From contig NC_083692.1 of the NCBI RefSeq assembly GCF_033118175.1, forward strand, positions 88,950,501 through 89,014,500: a DNA stretch of 64,000 bases, given 5' to 3'. Source of the DNA: Dama dama. Its lineage: Eukaryota > Chordata > Mammalia > Artiodactyla > Cervidae. The position numbers and the translations under genes are program-made. The notes below the pieces were generated by a model. The model did no database searches and was not told where the DNA came from. It saw nothing but the letters and a program-made list of their open reading frames with translations. The first letter of the stretch is position 1. Each line of letters starts with the position of its first letter. This document shows, piece after piece, positions 12,101 through 21,654 of the stretch.

Positions 12101-14471
12101 TAAGAGAACTGAAATAATAGGCATAGTTAGCAGTGCCTCTAGCTGGATAAAAGTTAAGATTCTGTTGAAGTCAGGATGAAGATTGGCCTGTCCGATTACA
12201 TGACTTGTGTATCTGTATCTGCTTTCAGTTTGTAATCGTGGACAAGATGACAGGAGTCCATTCACTATCCTCCTTTGCTTTTCTTCTTCCCCTTGGAAGG
12301 GTGAGGAAATGCTACTTGATTTCATTGTTGTAAAGGATTTTTAGGACCTGAATATATGGTCTTTTAATTTTCTTCTATTTTATATTGACACTGGGGCAGA
12401 AACCAAAAGTTACCCACCTCCATTGCTCCATTATTAAAAAAAAAAAAGCTTTTAAGAGAAACTGTTCTTCCTTTTCTTCCTTGTTTCTACTCCTTACATG
12501 GATTATATGCTCGTAAGAAATGAAAAATATTACTTTTCCTTCTTTTATGTTTCAGTTGACATTTATGTAGGTAAACTATGAGATATTTAGCTATAACATC
12601 AGTTTTCAAGGGTCTCAGGACCCTTTTATATACCAAAAAGTTTTTGTTTACATGAGTTATGTCTATGAGTATTGCTGTTATATTGACTAAGAAAATCTTA
12701 AAATATTTATTTAGTTAACAGTGATAAACTATTATTACATGTTAGCACAGACCACATTTTTTTTATGGGTGAAAAACAATTTAAAGTTTACTGAGAAAGT
12801 ATTGTCTTAAATATTTGTAATATATAGCTTAATAAGAAATACACCTCAGTGCTCATATCTACTTCCATGTATAGTCTGTTGTGAAATGTTGTTTTGGCTA
12901 AAGTAGATGAAGAAATTTTGGCCTCACAAAATACCTAGCTAAGAAATGGAAGTAATATTTTAGCTTTTTCAGATTATAATGGCTATTCTTTGTTGCTACA
13001 CTAAAACTGGACAAATGGTAGTTTGTTGAAGGTTAGTTATAGTGTGGAATCCGAAGCCATATCTGTAAACTTTTCATGCTCTGTTATAGTCTGCTGGATG
13101 GATCTTGTACTTCAGATGCATCTTTTATCCATGCATTGGTCATCTGGAAAACACTGGTTCACTTCTAAGTGTTGACTTATTTCATCATACAATATTTTTA
13201 AAATCACATACATTAATACTACCACTGATAAAAAAAAAAAAAAAATACTACCACTGATCCCAACAGTAAGTCTTCCAGGTATTGGGAAACTCATGAAATA
13301 GTAGTGGTAGATGCAAGTTTTCCAAAATTCTAATTTTCACTTAAAATCTTGAAATTTATCACTAGCAACAGATACTGTCAATGTTGACTTTGAAGTAGCC
13401 AGCTCACATTATTTTTGAGAAAATGTTTGCCAAGTAGTCAAGTCTGAATCACCATAGATGTCTTTTTTTCAAGTGAGAAAACAGAGTTCCATTTATAAGT
13501 TCAGTTTTAAAAACCCTGGCAATCCAGTGGTTAAGACGCCACACTTCCAGTGCAGGGGGCGTGGGTTCGATCCCCGGTTGGGGACTTAAGAGCTTGCATG
13601 CCTCAAGGCACAGATAAAAGAAAGAAAACTCAGTTGTACAAGTCTTTTCCTTCAGACATCCTGTAGCAGAAGTGCATTATGCATTCTGCCCATTTTATCA
13701 CCACAGAATATAAAAAGACCTCTAATCAAGGGTTGCAATTTAATAAAATTCTAAATTTTACTTCTACTTAAATGAAGCTGGCATTTTTCCTTATTTACTA
13801 AAGTGTATGTCACTGATTTGATTCATGCTAAGGCACCAGCAGTTTATCCACCATTGCCTTTCATTATCAGTGCAGATGCCAACACAGTGAATAAAGCCTT
13901 ATTCTTTAATGTCTTAGTTTTGTTCTGAAAGTAGTTTTGACCCTGTGTATCCCTTGAAAGGGTTTCTGAAGACTCCAGGAGTCTGCAAACCACACTTGGA
14001 GAACCATTGATCCCTTCTGTAAGCTTAGTAGTACACAGGGAATTACAAAAAGAAGAGGGACTTCCGGTGGTTCAGTCAGTGGTTGAGATGTCCACTTCCA
14101 GTGCAGGGGGCGTGGGTTCCTACCTCGCACAGGAACTAAGAGCCTGTGCATCGTGGGGTGTGGCCAAAAAAGTTTTTTTTAATAATATTAAAAAATTAAA
14201 GGAGAGGGCTCTTTACATTGGAGGTGTGTATGCAGTATCTTGGAGAAGCTCTACTCCATGTTACTAATCCTGTTGAAAATCTCTGGAAAGCTTTGGAAGG
14301 AGATACTAAGTTCTTATTTTTTGTATTTTGATTTTGTTGTTTTTTAAGATCTATCCTCAGGAGAGACACAGCATAAGGGTTCCTGAATCTGGAGAACATT
14401 ATGAACTGCATCTTTTGCACTACCTTCAAGAAAACCTTGGATCACGTATTGCTGCTCTGAAAGTGATATAA
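36..14471 (+). CDS. DPP8: DPP8, dipeptidyl peptidase 8, last seven coding exons (5' part outside window)
   Basis: Joined segments are 36-171, 1334-1479, 8303-8449, 9667-9819, 11025-11167, 11878-11989 and 14349-14471. They read without interruption for 319 residues plus TAA. DPP8 is a cytosolic S9B serine protease that removes X-Pro dipeptides from peptide N termini; with DPP9 it restrains the NLRP1 and CARD8 inflammasomes (established knowledge). The first about 45 residues finish the beta-propeller. The hydrolase domain follows, with GWSYGG around the nucleophile Ser (codon 9763-9765), Asp in FLDENVHFAH (codon 11912-11914) and His in ERHSIR (codon 14367-14369). Counted back from an 898-residue protein these are Ser755, Asp833 and His865, the known triad. 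The C-terminal end ALKVI matches the family. The paralogue DPP9 is excluded by residue choices such as LDSAGPLPDYTPPEIF. No frameshift or premature stop is seen, so the gene looks intact. Confidence 0.96.
172..1333 (+). other. DPP8 intron
   Basis: This intron is AT-rich. I recognise no repeat family or other gene in it. Its last 48 bases may be exonic if the upstream AG at 1284-1285 is used as acceptor (see findings). Confidence 0.7.
1334..1479 (+). CDS. DPP8: DPP8 exon (sixth from the end), start of hydrolase domain
   Basis: The exon follows cctcctccag and ends before gtaggc. It has 146 bases and completes the Gly codon split from the preceding exon (phase 1). The translation runs PLPDYTPPEIFSFESTTGF to KKYPTVLFIYGGPQ, where IYGGPQ is the oxyanion-side loop motif of the prolyl oligopeptidase fold. 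A second AG 48 bases upstream would extend the exon in frame. Confidence 0.93.
1689..1788 (-). mobile_element. CHR-type SINE, split by a Bov-A2 insertion
   Basis: The segment reads as the reverse complement of a CHR SINE head (ttggggaactaagatccc-like, with a box B-like ggttcaat). It stops at accactgg. The expected end of the element (cctgggaattccc) reappears at about 2060-2073, after the Bov-A2 copy. Confidence 0.75.
1789..2058 (-). mobile_element. Bov-A2 SINE (dimer)
   Basis: There are two Bov-A monomers in the same orientation, about 1790-1915 and 1935-2056. Each carries gtccgactc, accccatgga and the cattggagtggg/actggagtggg type core on this strand. A gaaagtgaaaagtgaaagtg linker separates them. 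The dimeric form is diagnostic of Pecora/Bovidae. Confidence 0.88.
2335..2596 (+). mobile_element. Bov-A2 SINE with perfect 12-bp target-site duplication
   Basis: Two monomers are arranged head to tail (about 2335-2453 and 2470-2590), ending in an (AGC)n tail. The 12-bp duplication AAGGCAGCTGCT lies at 2323-2334 and 2597-2608 without mismatch, so the insertion is intact and fairly young. Confidence 0.9.
2661..2730. repeat. A-rich tract bounded by an 18-bp direct repeat
   Basis: An identical 18-mer (TAAACCCAGGGCTTCCCA) at 2661-2678 and 2713-2730 brackets 34 bases made of ctgg plus an (AAAT)n-like tract. See findings for the tail-only insertion reading. Confidence 0.85.
2721..2934 (+). mobile_element. 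Bov-tA SINE
   Basis: A tRNA-Glu-like head (gggcttcccaggtgg, aagaatctgcctgc, box B-like gtttgatccctgg) is followed by a Bov-A body ending cagacgtaactgaagc. This is the standard Bov-tA structure. Confidence 0.88.
3178..3497 (-). mobile_element. CHR-type SINE, near full length
   Basis: This is a reverse-complement CHR element. A T-rich tail lies at the left end, and the head (gggattgaacctgtg...ccatcacggaggtcc) lies at the right. Confidence 0.82.
3969..4172 (-). mobile_element. Bov-tA SINE
   Basis: The Bov-A body (gttgctcagtcatgtccgac) is followed by the tRNA head in reverse orientation (gggattgaacctgggtctcc ... gggaatcccc). Confidence 0.88.
4195..4930 (+). mobile_element. L1 LINE, 3' end (old subfamily)
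   Basis: Typical end-of-ORF2 and 3' UTR phrases are present: aaatgcaaatcaaaaccaca, gatccagcaatccc, acatggatgaaccttgagg, tgagataccc and caggggctggggg. The 5' part is missing and the reading frame is broken. Confidence 0.85.
5853..6370 (+). repeat. Ancient mammalian interspersed repeat, family not assigned
   Basis: The segment runs from attcattcagcaaatagtca through cacctattatgtaccaagca, gtgaacaagtcagac, gaagagcattccagac and gggtctcgaaggcagtgg. The same order of phrases recurs at 30750-32115 and 35455-36430, which supports a real dispersed family. I cannot name it safely. Confidence 0.6.
6690..7480 (-). mobile_element. BovB (RTE) LINE, 3' fragment
   Basis: On the - strand, broken reading frames encode the C-terminal end of the BovB reverse-transcriptase polyprotein. 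Recognisable stretches are FLGSKITADGDCSHE, WTIKKVQCQRTDAFNCGAGE and EGRRRRGYQRKRRLEGI (7336 down to about 6750). The element is 5'-truncated and disrupted, hence inactive. BovB is known to have entered ruminant ancestors by horizontal transfer. Confidence 0.92.
8303..8449 (+). CDS. DPP8: DPP8 exon (fifth from the end)
   Basis: The acceptor is cttcttcctcag and the donor gtgtgt. There are 147 bases, phase 0 at both ends, encoding VQLVNNRFKGVKYFRLNTLA to GAFKYKM. It includes VVVIDNRGSCHRG, a conserved hydrolase-core strand. The splice joins directly to GQIE of the next exon. Confidence 0.95.
8450..9666 (+). other. DPP8 intron
   Basis: Nothing recognised in this intron. An open frame at 8255-8668 is the exon read through into intron sequence. 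Confidence 0.7.
9667..9819 (+). CDS. DPP8: DPP8 exon with the catalytic serine
   Basis: The acceptor is tttttgacag and the donor gtatgt. There are 153 bases, phase 0 at both ends. It encodes GQIEIDDQVEGLQYLAS to LMALMQRSDIFR, with the nucleophile elbow HGWSYGG. The catalytic Ser codon TCC is at 9763-9765. Confidence 0.96.
9820..11024 (+). other. DPP8 intron
   Basis: This intron is AT-rich. A short ancient-repeat-like stretch (gagggcagggatctatctgc to aagtaaatctgtacc, about 10155-10240) resembles common old mammalian repeat tails. Nothing else is recognised. Confidence 0.6.
11025..11167 (+). CDS. DPP8: DPP8 exon (third from the end)
   Basis: The acceptor is cttatgtag and the donor gtaagt. There are 143 bases, entering in phase 0 and leaving in phase 2. 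It encodes VAIAGAPVTLWIFYDTGYTE to MQAEKFPSE (final Glu codon split). Confidence 0.95.
11168..11877 (+). other. DPP8 intron with one Bov-A monomer
   Basis: The intron contains only the SINE at about 11420-11550. The rest is AT-rich unique sequence. Confidence 0.7.
11420..11550 (+). mobile_element. Bov-A SINE monomer
   Basis: A single Bov-A unit (ctggaggagggcatggcaac to gttggacacgactgagcaac). It is bounded by near-identical 13-mers ACCACTGTTTCCC (11407-11419) and ACCGCTGTTTCCC (11551-11563), a target-site duplication with one change. Confidence 0.85.
11878..11989 (+). CDS. DPP8: DPP8 exon with the catalytic aspartate
   Basis: The acceptor is catttctccag and the donor gtgagt. There are 112 bases, entering in phase 2 (A completes GAA) and leaving in phase 0. 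It encodes PNRLLLLHGFLDENVHFAH to RAGKPYDLQ. The Asp codon is at 11912-11914. Confidence 0.95.
13215..13258. repeat. Poly-A tract bounded by a perfect 15-bp direct repeat
   Basis: AATACTACCACTGAT occurs at 13215-13229 and again at 13244-13258. Between them are only A residues (A16 in all, 13230-13245). See findings. Confidence 0.9.
13512..13620 (+). mobile_element. Short CHR-type SINE
   Basis: This is a tRNA-like head: ccctggcaatccagtggtta, then cgtgggttcgatccccgg (a near-perfect pol III box B), then an A-rich end. Confidence 0.82.
14058..14175 (+). mobile_element. Short CHR-type SINE
   Basis: The element runs from gggacttccggtggttcagt through gtgcagggggcgtggg to gtgtggccaaaaaag. It lies 173 bases upstream of the last DPP8 exon. 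Confidence 0.78.
14349..14471 (+). CDS. DPP8: DPP8 terminal coding exon with catalytic histidine and stop
   Basis: The acceptor is gttttttaag. Forty residues, IYPQERHSIRVPESGEHYEL to GSRIAALKVI, are followed by TAA at 14469-14471. The His codon is CAC at 14367-14369. Confidence 0.96.
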   Translation: MYPQERHSIRVPESGEHYELHLLHYLQENLGSRIAALKVI

Positions 14472-17019
14472 TTTTGACCTGTGTAGAACTCTGGTATACA
14501 CTGGCTGTTTAACCAAATGAGGAAGTTTAAATTTAATCAATAGAGAATTGATCATCACATTTTGGTACTTGCCACATAACATCTACTTCTGAAAGTATAT
14601 CTGGTGCCATGCAGGTGTTTACAGCTTGTGGGTAGTAATCTAATACCTTAACCATACACACACACAATTGAATGACACATGTTTCTACGGGACCCAGCAA
14701 TACCTTGAGAATCACTGAAAGAAATAAGACATTAGCACCATGTATTCATGCTACCTTATTTTCATTTTTAATAACATTATGAAACCTCATGGACTTAGTG
14801 TATTTTTACAGTATACTTCTGAGTTTGTTAAAATATGATGATATTAGTGATTGGCTTGGTTCAATTCCAGAATCTCTGACTAGTTACAGATTTGATAGCA
14901 CTTAAATGTAATTGAATAGCTTCTGCTTCATTGCTTGGGGTGTATCCAGCATGTTATAAACTAATCACTATTAAACCTATGACTTAACCAATCATTAATG
15001 ATTGTTCAAGGTTAAGTTAGTGGCCTCCTAAAGACACTTACTTTGTTTCATTCAAACTCTGACCAGTTTTTAGCCAATTTAAATTGTATCTAGTATAAAT
15101 GGTTCTCTTTGATGATATGACCCAGTGGGTTTTTCTTTTCACATAAAGACAAGTAACTGTATATGTAGCATGATTATAATATTGATAATTAGAGGCAGGA
15201 AAATTTTAATCAGATAATTAGAGCTTAAATATTTGCAGGCAGTTCCTTTCCCTTTGGGGAAAAAAAAAAAAAATACACATTCACTCGTATTCTTCAGAAA
15301 ATTTAGTGGTGCCATTTTCCATTGGGTATTTCCACGTTGAAATGTTCCAGAGTTTTAGGGCAGTGGAAGGGAATTTTGGTGGAGTCGGGGAGACCAGGGT
15401 GTGGAGAATGGCAAGGAGAGTAGAAGGCAAGGGACTACTTAAGAACTAAGCAGAAGCATAATCTGACCAAAAATACTCATGAAAAAGTTTAAGAATTGAA
15501 ATTTAAACTCCTAGAATATTAGCTGAGGAAACCAGAATTAAGAAATCACTCTCTTGCCAACAGTTACAGACTAACATTATTCAGGGGAAGAAAAGCTGCT
15601 TACAGTTACTTTTACATTTCTAATTCTAATTTTTTGTTATTTTCTTCTTAATTTTGGAAGCCTTACAAATTGAAACTTTCTCTAACCTTTATAAATTATT
15701 TGAGCATCATTTAAATATTGTGATCTTAAAATACAGAGGTTTCCAGACAACCTCTTTACTATAAACTGATCCCCAGCCAGCCATGACTCTCTTTTTCAGT
15801 GTTCAAAGCTGATAAGCGATTTCTTGAATTGTCATGACATTTTCCTGATTGAGCCCTAGCGCTTGACTATTACAGGAGCTCATGGCGCTGATTGGTGCTG
15901 ATTGGGATCTGTCACCCTAGAATCATAGGTGCTAGCTGGGTCACATTGGAGCTAGTGTCAGAGAAGGCACCCAAGAGTTTGACCCTTTTTAGCACAAGCC
16001 TCAATGTTTGGAAAGTCGTTATCAGTACTTCCAAACAGTGTTCCAAAAGAAAAAAATTTTACTCTCTCTCACCATTACAGAGTGAATAGATTCCTATCCT
16101 AGAGAGCACAGCCTCCATTAGTAAGGATAGCTGTGCTTGAGATGTGGACTTCATCTTTGAGGGCCACGTGGGAGGTGGGAGAGGTCCAGAGATGGCAGGG
16201 TGACCTGGTGGTTCTGTCCGTGGAGGGGGATTGGGTTTTGCTGTTTTTGTATTTATACTGTATTATAGATACCACACTTTTCCCTATGACTGTATATGTA
16301 TTGATTTTCTTGTTTATGATATTTTCCCATGCTGAGATATGTTTATATTCTTTTCAATGTTAAATTAAATTGATTTGGGTAATATTCTTCCCCAAAAAAG
16401 TATTTTCCCCCATGACTAAAGTTTGTATCTGATTACTGAAGATGATTTTTGTTTGTGGACCTAGTTGGCCTCCGAGGATATATCCTTATATAACATGCAA
16501 AGTAGAAATGGTATACAGTAGCTTTTAGACAGCTGTTCATTTGAAACCTCTTACCCAGCATAGCTATGTTTTCAAAATGACATCTCGTATTTTACCAAAA
16601 CAAACCTTAAAGGAACCTCATGGACTCTCAGATTCACAGGTATTTTCCTTTTGCATCTTGCCATCTGCTTTCCTCTCATCACAAGGAATGTTTCTGTTAT
16701 CATTCCCTGTCAGTCAGTCAAAGGCCATTCTCCTTCTATAGAGGGGGGAAATACCTGACTGAATTTGCATGCAGAAAGACAACTTGACTGAATTTGATTT
16801 TTAAAATCAATGTGAAAAACATAGTCAATTCAGGCAATCTGTAGAAACCTCACTAAAACTATTTGTACCCTGTGTACGGGCAACAAACTAAAAGTCAAAA
16901 TATAGCAGCAATTTTAGTGAGAACCAAAAACGCTAGGTTAAACACCAAGGGGGAGTTTTGCAAGTTTGATCATTGAGTGCACTTGAACAACCATCAGGTA
17001 GGTATGGTTGCTTGTGTGT

Positions 17020-17125
17020 TGAGCAGTGAGATTCTTGAACCTCACTCTTAGAAATTTGGATTTGGTTGATTAAGTGGAGACCAGGAATCTATATTTCTAA
17101 CAAGTGTTCCAGGTGACTCTTTAAA
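17020..17125 (+). mobile_element. MER5-like hAT fragment within the DPP8 3' UTR
   Basis: The phrases agtgagattcttgaacctca, ctatatttctaacaagtgtt and ccaggtgactct match the layout of MER5A (hAT-Charlie). The ends are degraded. Confidence 0.5.
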
Positions 17126-18465
17126 GCAAGTCATTTGTGGGGCTATTTTAAGAAGTAGGACTGAGTTGGATTAAGAAAATAATAGGTGATTTTTACACTG
17201 GACTGATTTTCAAGAACCTAAAACAATAGTCAAGATAGCTCCTCATACAATAATTATTGGCCATTTTTTCACTCTGAAAGAAGCAGAAGGTATCATTAAC
17301 TGTATCTCCCCTTGGTCTGGAGATTAATTTTGGAATGAAGGTTTTTCCCTCTTGCTATTCCTGGCTTGTTTCCAGTGCCTCATACATAAGAGGAAGAAGT
17401 CACAATGCATGCATGATTTTTCAAAAGAATGAGGTAATAGATACTGATGCTTACTTTTACTTGTTTTATTTCTTAAAGAAAAGTGTATCCCACCTCTCTG
17501 TAACATTGTTCTCTCTTTAGGTGGAATGATTCCTATGAGATCTCTCATTATAGAATTACAGAACTTTCAAGCTATTATATCTTTGATATAATCTGATGTT
17601 CTCATTTTTTAGAGGAGGAACCTCCATATAGAGAGGAGAAAATACGCCCATGGCCACACAGCCCCTTAGTTAGTGCTCCATCCAGATATTCCAACTCATG
17701 GTAGTTAAATGATATGTAGAAAAGGCAAATTTTTAAAGAAGTATTTATTAATATATTCCTATGAAACATTTTAAAGATAACATAAAATGGTTAATTTTTC
17801 CATTCTGAAGTAAATGCTAAGCATGCTTATTAATGAAGCAGTACTTCTAATTAGTATATGACATTCTGAAGTTAATTAAAATTGTTACACTCAACGTGTC
17901 TTCCTCGGTGTAGTGGGAGGCTGGGGGCTTGGGATATAAAGTGCTTGTTTAAGCCTAGGAACCCAAATTAGAGCCATTTAAAGTAAGCAAAGCAACATGG
18001 CCATATCTAAACTAAGATACGGAAGCTGAGTGTCCGTTCCCAGCAGACATAGGAGACTTTTCTGACTTTCACCTTCCCACAGCCCAACCTCGCCTATCCA
18101 TCTTGCAGCCTAAAATGTGGAGGCATGTTAGTGCAAGGTGCTGGCTCCAGTTTTTTCTTACTTTGTCAAAAGACAGTTCTAGGTAATCATTTAAGAAGTC
18201 CCTCACAGAGAGAGAGAAGTAGTGTTTGTATGTTTGTTTTTAAATAACCCAAATACAAATTTATGTTGTATTCAGCACAATTGGAATTTAGGTCTTTAAT
18301 TTTAGAACATAAAGTGCCTGCTGTTTTAAGCATTGACTTGTATAAAAAGAACTGCATGTCTCACTCCAGTAAGTTTATGGGTTTTCTCATTTTCAGCTAC
18401 ATGGCTTTTAATCATGTAAAGTGAAACATTAGTTTTGTTGCATTTTATTACAGGTTCTTTGTTGC

Positions 18466-18471
18466 AATAAA
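18466..18471 (+). terminator. DPP8: Probable DPP8 poly(A) signal AATAAA
   Basis: A canonical hexamer in GTTGCAATAAAGATGCTG is followed within 20-50 bases by T-rich and GT-rich sequence (tgtaaatgtcccttttttg). I found no other canonical AATAAA between the stop codon and this point. Confidence 0.65.
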
Positions 18472-18667
18472 GATGCTGCTAAAATTAATTGATGTAAATG
18501 TCCCTTTTTTGCCCATTCCACATTTGTACATGCTTGCCTTGACTAGTGGCAACCGTGACTGGTTAAAACACACAAACAAGATCATGTGCTTGCAGTGGAG
18601 AATGGAGACTGCAAGGTGATTGATTACATGTGGTTTCTAGTATAGATACTAACCAAAGATACATCCA

Positions 18668-18935
18668 GGCTTCCTTGATAGTTCAGTTGGTAAAGAATCT
18701 GCCTGCAATGCAGGAGACCCTGGTTCAATTCCTGGGTCAGGAAGATCCCCTGGAGAAGGGATAGGCTACCCACTGCAGTATTCTTGGGCTTCCCTTGTGG
18801 CTCAGCTGGTAAAGAATCCGCCTGCAGTGCAGGAGACCTGGGTTTGATTCCTGGGTTGGGAAGATCCCCTGGAGAAGGGAGAAGCTACCCACTTCAGTAT
18901 TCTGGCCTGGAGAATTCTATGGACTGAGCAACTTT
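18668..18935 (+). mobile_element. Bov-tA SINE with a tandemly duplicated tRNA-derived head
   Basis: Two copies of the head plus first part of the body (about 18668-18785 and 18786-18903) follow each other at a 118-base period. Each has ggtaaagaatc(t/c)gcctgca, a box B-like ttgattcctggg and aagatcccctggagaaggga. Only the second continues into a truncated body (gagaattctatggac). Confidence 0.85.
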
Positions 18936-20321
18936 CACTTTAAAAGATGCATCCACACACAGAAGGAGGTGTGCTTTGTATGTGTAAGTGGTTCCCAACA
19001 CCCAGAGCTGGTACTGCAAGGGTGGGCGATGCTTGGAGCCAGTGAGTAGCATCTCCTCCCTGAGCAGCTGGCAGTTTCTCTGGAATACCTCTTGGAGTTG
19101 ACAGTGGTTTCTGCGTGCTCCCTAGGAAGTTACAAGGGAGTTCAGTGTAGTACTTTCCTCAGAGATTTCTTTGGCAATTCTCTGGGCTTTAGAGGCTGAA
19201 CTAGAGAAAGGGTGGAGGAAAGCAGCAGATGAACCCTTCTAAAAATAGTAAATTTGGATTTGTCTCATAATTCTTCCAGAACAGACCTTCAGTTTGGATT
19301 CTATAGCCCTCTGAAGTTGTATGCAAAACACTGCATGAATGAGTGGAGGTGCATTCTGGGGAACAGGGCTTTGGCATCAGATTCTCAAAGGGATAATGTT
19401 TTTTGTTTTGTTTTGTTTTAATGCTATGTTCTATATTAAGGTCTTTAAACTTTTATATATAAAAATTTAGAAATAAAAGATTAAACATCATACTGCCATA
19501 GACCTATCCTTTTTACCTCATGATGTATTAAAAAAAAGAAAGAAAAAAAGATTTATAAATGACTCGGATAAATTAAGGTACACTGGATTAACCTGTTGAG
19601 GTTACTTTTAGCCAGAAATGATCAGCCAGACCCACCCAAACTAAAAAGATTTAATGCCTCAGCATACATAGAATTTATGGCACTCCAGGTGAGAAACTTA
19701 TAGACTGGGATCTCTTTAATTTAGCCAGGATTATTGCTAATCAAAAATCAGTTTTCAGCCTGGCCATAGTCATCCCACAAAGATGGCTGGCGGTGCGGAC
19801 TTGCCAGAGGCTCTTGGGCTCCAGGGTCCTGTCAGGGCAAGCGTATGATGGCCCTCTGGCCTGACCTCACCCACGCAGTGATTATGAGAAATAAGGATTG
19901 ATCCCTTGGTGCTTTGGAGGGGAGCAGAGTTTAAACAACTGCAGTATAAGGATCTCATAACCATAATTTTATTTGGGGCTTGGAGCAGTTTGGGGAATTA
20001 GCAGGATTTAAATAATCAGCCTAGTTCTGTCCACAGATATGGTGCCCTGGCCATGCCACCCTGAATAGGGGTGAGCTCTCACTGAAATGGATTACATGGG
20101 GTCAACTCTGACACGGGGAATGAGATTTCAGAGTTTGTGTGCTCCTTACTGAAAGATACACCTTCTAAATTGGCTCCCTACTTGAGTTCTTGAAATAGAA
20201 GTTTGGGAACAGGACAGTTGTCCTTAGCCAGTTTCAGGAATCCACTCCCTGCCACGCCCCCACCTGCACTTCTTCCCTGGAAAAGCGCTCTGCGGAAGGG
20301 CATAGTTTAGTGTTCTTCTCA

Positions 20322-20522
20322 GACTTCCCTGGTGGCTCAGATGGTAAAGAACCTGCCTACAATGCAGTTCGATCCCTGGGTTGGAAAGATCCCCTAGAAA
20401 AGGAAGTGGCAACCCACTTCAGTATTCCTGCCTGGAGAATCCCACGGACAGAGGAGCCTGGCGGGCTACAGTCCCTGGGGTCGCAAAGAGTTTGATGTGA
20501 CTGAGTGACTAACACTAGCACT
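20322..20522 (+). mobile_element. Bov-tA SINE
   Basis: Head acttccctggtggctcag, then box B-like gttcgatccctgg, then a full Bov-A body ending near gtgactgagtgactaac. Confidence 0.88.
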
Positions 20523-20847
20523 TTTAGCTTTCTTCTCACAAGTGACAGTTATTTGCAGGAAGGTCGTCTGGCCAGTAGGTTCTGGAAACCACGGTGCTCT
20601 TCTGTGAGATGGACTCTGCATGTTGGCTTGGTTTCTGGGCACGTGTATGGCCGTAGTGCTATCCCTCAGCAGGCATGTGAATGCCACCCTCTCTACTTAA
20701 TGCACTTGGGTACTTAATGGTGTGTTGCCGGCCAGGTAATTGTTTGTCGTTGTCTCCGCTGTCCGTCCTCATTCCTGTCTCTGCTTCTGCCTTAGTCTAG
20801 GACCTGTAATGTCATGCTGGGTTGGAGGAGAAAGTAAAGATAAAGAA

Positions 20848-20978
20848 TTCCACCTGGAGATGGAAATGGCAGCCCACTCCAGTGTTCTTGCCTGGGAAAT
20901 CCCATGGACAGAGGGGCCTGGCAGGCTACAGTCCATGGGGTCGCAAAGAGTCGGACATGGCTTAGCAACTAAAACAAC
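20848..20978 (+). mobile_element. Bov-A SINE monomer
   Basis: A single body unit from cacctggagatggaaatggc to gagtcggacatggcttagca, with an A-rich tail (aaaacaacaaaataac). Confidence 0.85.
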
Positions 20979-21654
20979 AAAATAACAAGTGGCATCTGAA
21001 GTTTCTACACCCAAGGTCATCTGTGAGAAGAGATCTGACGTTTCACTGGTCCCCTCATATGGAGTCAAGTGTTGATAAAAAAAAAGCATTAAGGATGCTT
21101 TAGGACTGCCCATCACTCAGAGGGCAACTATCCATATTCCAGGCTCTGAGTTCTTTGCTTTTGTAAAACCGTATAGACTATTAGCTATTTGAAGTGAGTG
21201 TGTAATTGTTCAGAACATGTGGGTTTCATGTATTTGAGCTCCTGTCCAGTTGCTGTCAGTTTTTCTGCTGCTGCCAACTTGTGACTGATGAACAACTAGG
21301 ATCTCTTGTTCTTTGATTTCAGGGGCTGTTCCAGGACTTATCAGTAACTTGATTATTATAAGGTGCTAAGTATGTTGGTAACCATATTGCAATACATCTC
21401 AAGGAAAGGGTTCAGATTTTTATTTTTAAAATATTTTCATTTCCTTCTCTTTTGAATTTTATATCCATGTATCCACTCAGGCACACCTAGCCTATAGATG
21501 GGGATATTTATTATGAAATGGGCATTTTTTGGAAGAGAATATTTTGCTTGAAAGGCAAAGGACTGAAAGAGATTTGTAAGTTGTTGATTTTGTTACTTCA
21601 TACTGGAACTTTTAAGAAGTTTTCATCAAAGTTTTGTTTTCTACTTAAAAAAAA

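Larger units (their letters stand above)
11990..14348 (+). other. DPP8 last intron
   Basis: It holds two short CHR SINEs (13512-13620 and 14058-14175) and an A16 tract flanked by 15-bp repeats (13215-13258). Otherwise it is unique AT-rich DNA. Confidence 0.7.
14472..18490 (+). other. DPP8: DPP8 3' untranslated region (probable extent)
   Basis: About 4 kb of AT-rich sequence runs from the stop to the AATAAA at 18466 with no ruminant SINE, unlike the introns and the intergenic DNA after 18.66 kb. A degraded MER5-like piece lies near 17020-17125. The extent is inferred from the poly(A) signal and the repeat-free stretch; shorter forms are possible. Confidence 0.6.

Noticed and set aside
13560..13575. 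Possible tRNA gene (near-perfect box B GGTTCGATCC)
   Set aside because: It lies in the tRNA-derived head of a CHR SINE. The cloverleaf is incomplete and it carries an A-rich SINE tail.
16365..16375. Alternative poly(A) signal in the first half of the DPP8 3' UTR
   Set aside because: Only AATTAAA/ATTAAAT-like strings occur there, without a clear downstream element. The canonical AATAAA at 18466 is better. Minor use cannot be excluded.
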